From contig NW_027327412.1 in the NCBI RefSeq assembly GCF_047675955.1, positions 1-64,000 of the forward strand: a stretch of 64,000 bases of DNA, read 5' to 3'. Source of the DNA: Chlorocebus sabaeus. Lineage: Eukaryota > Chordata > Mammalia > Primates > Cercopithecidae. The notes under the pieces were generated by a model. That model saw only the letters and a list, made by a program, of their open reading frames with translations, did not search any database and was not told where the DNA came from. A program made the position numbers and the translations under genes. Of this stretch, positions 61,541 to 64,000 are shown in pieces; position 1 is the first letter of the stretch, and each line of letters starts with the position of its first letter.

Positions 61541-62614
61541 GAAAGGCTTCTTGAGGGGAAAGCTGTAACTCTGTGAGATGAATTAACAGAACACAAAGGT
61601 GTTTCTCAGAAAGTTTCTTGCCAGTTTTTAACTGAAGATATTTCCTTTTTCACCAAAGCCCTCCATGGGCTTCCAAATGTCACTTTGCAAATTCCACAAG
61701 AACAGTCTTAGCGAAGGGATTCTGGAGGAAAGTGCTGTAACTCTGTGAGATGAATTAAGAGAACGCAAAGCAGTTTCTCAGAAATCTTCTTTCCAGTTTT
61801 TAACGGAACATATTTTGTTTTTCACAATAGCCTTCTATGGGCTTCGAAATATCACTTTGCAATTTCCAGAAGAACAGTCTTAGTGAAAGTTTTCTTGAGG
61901 GGGAAGCTGTAACTCTGTGAGATGAATTAACAGAACACTAAGCAGTCTCTCAGAAAGCTTCTTTCCAGTTTTTAACGGAAGATATTTCCTTTTTCACCAT
62001 AGCCCTCTATGGGTTTCCAAATATCACTTTGCAAATTTCACAAGAACAGTCTTAGTGAACGGCTTCTTGAGGAGAAAGCTGAAACTCTGTGAGATGAACT
62101 AACAGAACACAAAGCAGTTTCTCAAAGAGCTTCTTTTCGGTTTTTAGCGGAAGATATTTACTTTTTCACCATAGCCATCTATGTGCTTCCAAATATCACT
62201 TTGCAAATTCCACAGAAACAGTCTTAACGAAGGGCTTCTGGAGGGGAAAGTTGTAACTCTGTGAGATAAATTAACAAGACAGAAAGCAGTTTCTCAGAAA
62301 GCTTCTTTCCAGTTTTTAAATGAAGATATTTCCTTTTTCACCATAGCCCTCTAGTGGTTCCAAATACCACTTTGCTAATCCCACAAGAATAGTCTTAAGG
62401 AAAAGATTCTGGAGGGGAAAGCTGTAAATCTGTGAGATTAATTAACAGAACACAAAACAGTTTCACAGAAACCTTCCTTCCAGTTTTTAACTGAAGAAAT
62501 TTCCTTTTTCACCATAGCGCTCTATGGGCTTCCAAATATGACTTTGCAAATCGCACAAGAACAGTCTTAGCGAAAGGCTTGTTGAGGGGAAAGCTGTAAA
62601 TCTGTGAGATGAAT

Positions 62615-62914
62615 TAACATAACACACGGCAGATTCTCAGAAAGCTTTTTTCTAGTTTTTAACGGAAGATATTTCCTTTTTCACCGTAGCCCTCTATGGG
62701 CTTCCAAATATCACTTTGAAAATTTCACAACAACAGCCTTAGCAAAAGGCTTCTTGAGGGGAAAGTTGTAACTCTGTGAGTTGAATTGACAGAACACAAA
62801 GCAGTTTCTCAGAAAGCTTATTTTCAATTTCTATCTTAGGATAATTCCTTTTTCAAAATAGCCTTCTATGGGCTTCCAAATATCACTTTGCAAATTCCAC
62901 AAGAACAGTCTTAG
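62615..62914. repeat. Alpha two-monomer block, copy B of a 1,374-bp-spaced pair
   Basis: This is the partner of 61241-61540. Similarity falls to the general array level after GCGAAAGGCTTCTGGAGG near 62930, so only about two monomers are shared at high identity. Confidence 0.88.
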
Positions 62915-64000
62915 CGAAAGGCTTCTGGAGGAGAAGCTGTAACTTTGTGAGATGAATTAACAGAACAAATAGCAATTTCTCAGAAATCTCCTTTCCAGTT
63001 TTTAACGGAAGTTATTTCCCTTTTCACCATAGCCCTCCATGGGCTTCCAAATATCACTTTGCAAATTCCACAAGAACAGTCTTAGCGAAAGGCTTCTTGA
63101 GGGTAAAGCTGTAACTGTTTGAGATGAATTAACAGAACACAAACCAGTTTCTCAGAAATATTCTTTCCAATTTTTAACGGAAGATATTTCCTTTTTTACC
63201 ATAGCACGCTATGGGCTTCCAAATATCACTTTGCAAATTCCACAAGAACAGTCTTAGCGAAAGGCTTCTGTAGGGGAAAGCTCTAAGTCTGTGACATGAA
63301 TTACCAGAGCACAAAGTAGTTTGTAAGAAAGATTCTTTTCAGTTTTTGTCTTAGGATAATTCTTTTTTCACCATAGCCCTCTATGGGCTTCTAAGTATCC
63401 CTTTCCAATTTCCACAAAAACTGTCTGGAGGAAAGACTTCTTGAGGGGAAAGGTATAACTCTGTGAGTTGAATTAAGAGAACACAAAGGAGTTTCGCAGA
63501 ATGCCTCTTTCCAGTTTTTAACGGAACATATTTCCTTTTTCACCAGAGTCCTTATGGGCTTCTAGATATCACTTTCTAAATTCCACAAGAACAGTCTTAG
63601 CAAAAGGCTTCTTGAGGGGAAAGCAGTAACTCTGTGAGATGTATTAACAGAACACAAAGCATTTTCTCAGAAAACTTCTTTTCAGTATTTATCTTAGGAT
63701 ATTTCCTTTTTCACCATAGCCCTCTATGGGCTTCAAAATATCACATTGCAAATTCCACAAGAACAGGCTTAGTGAAAGGCATCTTGAGGGGAAAGCTGTA
63801 ACCCTGTGAGATGAATTAACAGAACACAAACAGTTTCCCAGAAAGCTTCTTTTCAGCTTTTATCTTAGGATACTTCCTTTTTCACATTGACGTCTATGGG
63901 TTTCCAAATATCACTTTGCAAATTTCACAAGAACAGGCTAGGTGAAAGGCTTCCTGAGGGGAAAGCTGTAACTCTGTGACATGAATTAACAGAACAAAAA

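Larger units (their letters stand above)
49084..64000 (-). repeat. Alpha-satellite array, right block (about 87 monomers)
   Basis: Same family, orientation and approximate monomer length as the left block, beginning at TTTTTAACGGAAGATATTT and running off the window. Both AACTGAAG/AACGGAAG and ATCTTAGG monomer types are present. A run of mostly the first type occupies about 50.6-52.3 kb. The variant CTTCTGGAGG in place of CTTCTTGAGG is concentrated after about 58 kb. The A-box-like TTTCCTTTTTCACCATAG is present in most monomers and no CENP-B box was seen. Peptides of about 60-110 residues can be read on both strands, but they follow the monomer period and are not genes. Confidence 0.95.

Noticed and set aside
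49084..64000. Reading frames of 60-110 residues in the right alpha-satellite block
   Set aside because: Same reason: repeated translations of the 172-bp monomer on both strands.
13025..64000. CENP-B boxes suggesting an active centromere core
   Set aside because: The region where the box would lie reads TTTCCTTTTTCACCATAG or close variants throughout. I found no match to the required TTCG-A-CGGG pattern by eye.

Overview
This window is primate pericentromeric or centromere-flanking DNA. I find no host protein-coding gene, no rRNA or tRNA gene and no CRISPR array. Almost everything is tandem satellite or retrotransposon. The roughly 172-bp units are recognisable alpha satellite. The Alu copy (38672-38978) and the young L1 copies carry sequence variants that I associate with Old World monkeys (macaque/baboon-type AluYR and L1). 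The species group is therefore an inference from subfamily features, not a database result.

Layout from left to right. (1) 1-13024: a GC-richer satellite built from about 1,300 ten-base modules, most ending in CCGG or its CTGG/CCAG decay products. I do not recognise this family. (2) 13025-34470: about 125 diverged alpha-satellite monomers in one orientation, with no CENP-B box seen and with scattered traces of old higher-order repeats. (3) 34471-49083: a 14.6-kb non-satellite island. It holds an ERV1-type solo LTR, an old L1 3' end, a short L1PA-type 3' fragment, an old mammalian repeat, an L2 end, and two long damaged L1 copies lying head to tail on the minus strand. The first of these L1s is interrupted by an AluY. 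(4) 49084-64000: about 87 more alpha-satellite monomers. This part includes a very divergent monomer type at four places and several local duplications.

The alpha-satellite phase is continuous across the island. The left array stops just before the TTTTTAAC position of a monomer and the right array resumes at that position, so the island sits inside one monomer. The L1 copies retain recognisable endonuclease, reverse transcriptase and ORF1 sequence, but both are broken by frameshifts, stops, truncation or insertion and are not expected to be active.

Nothing here looks like a gene system. The strongest candidate for something undescribed is the ten-base-module satellite and its sharp junction with alpha satellite. 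Next come the in-phase island insertion and the head-to-tail L1 pair.
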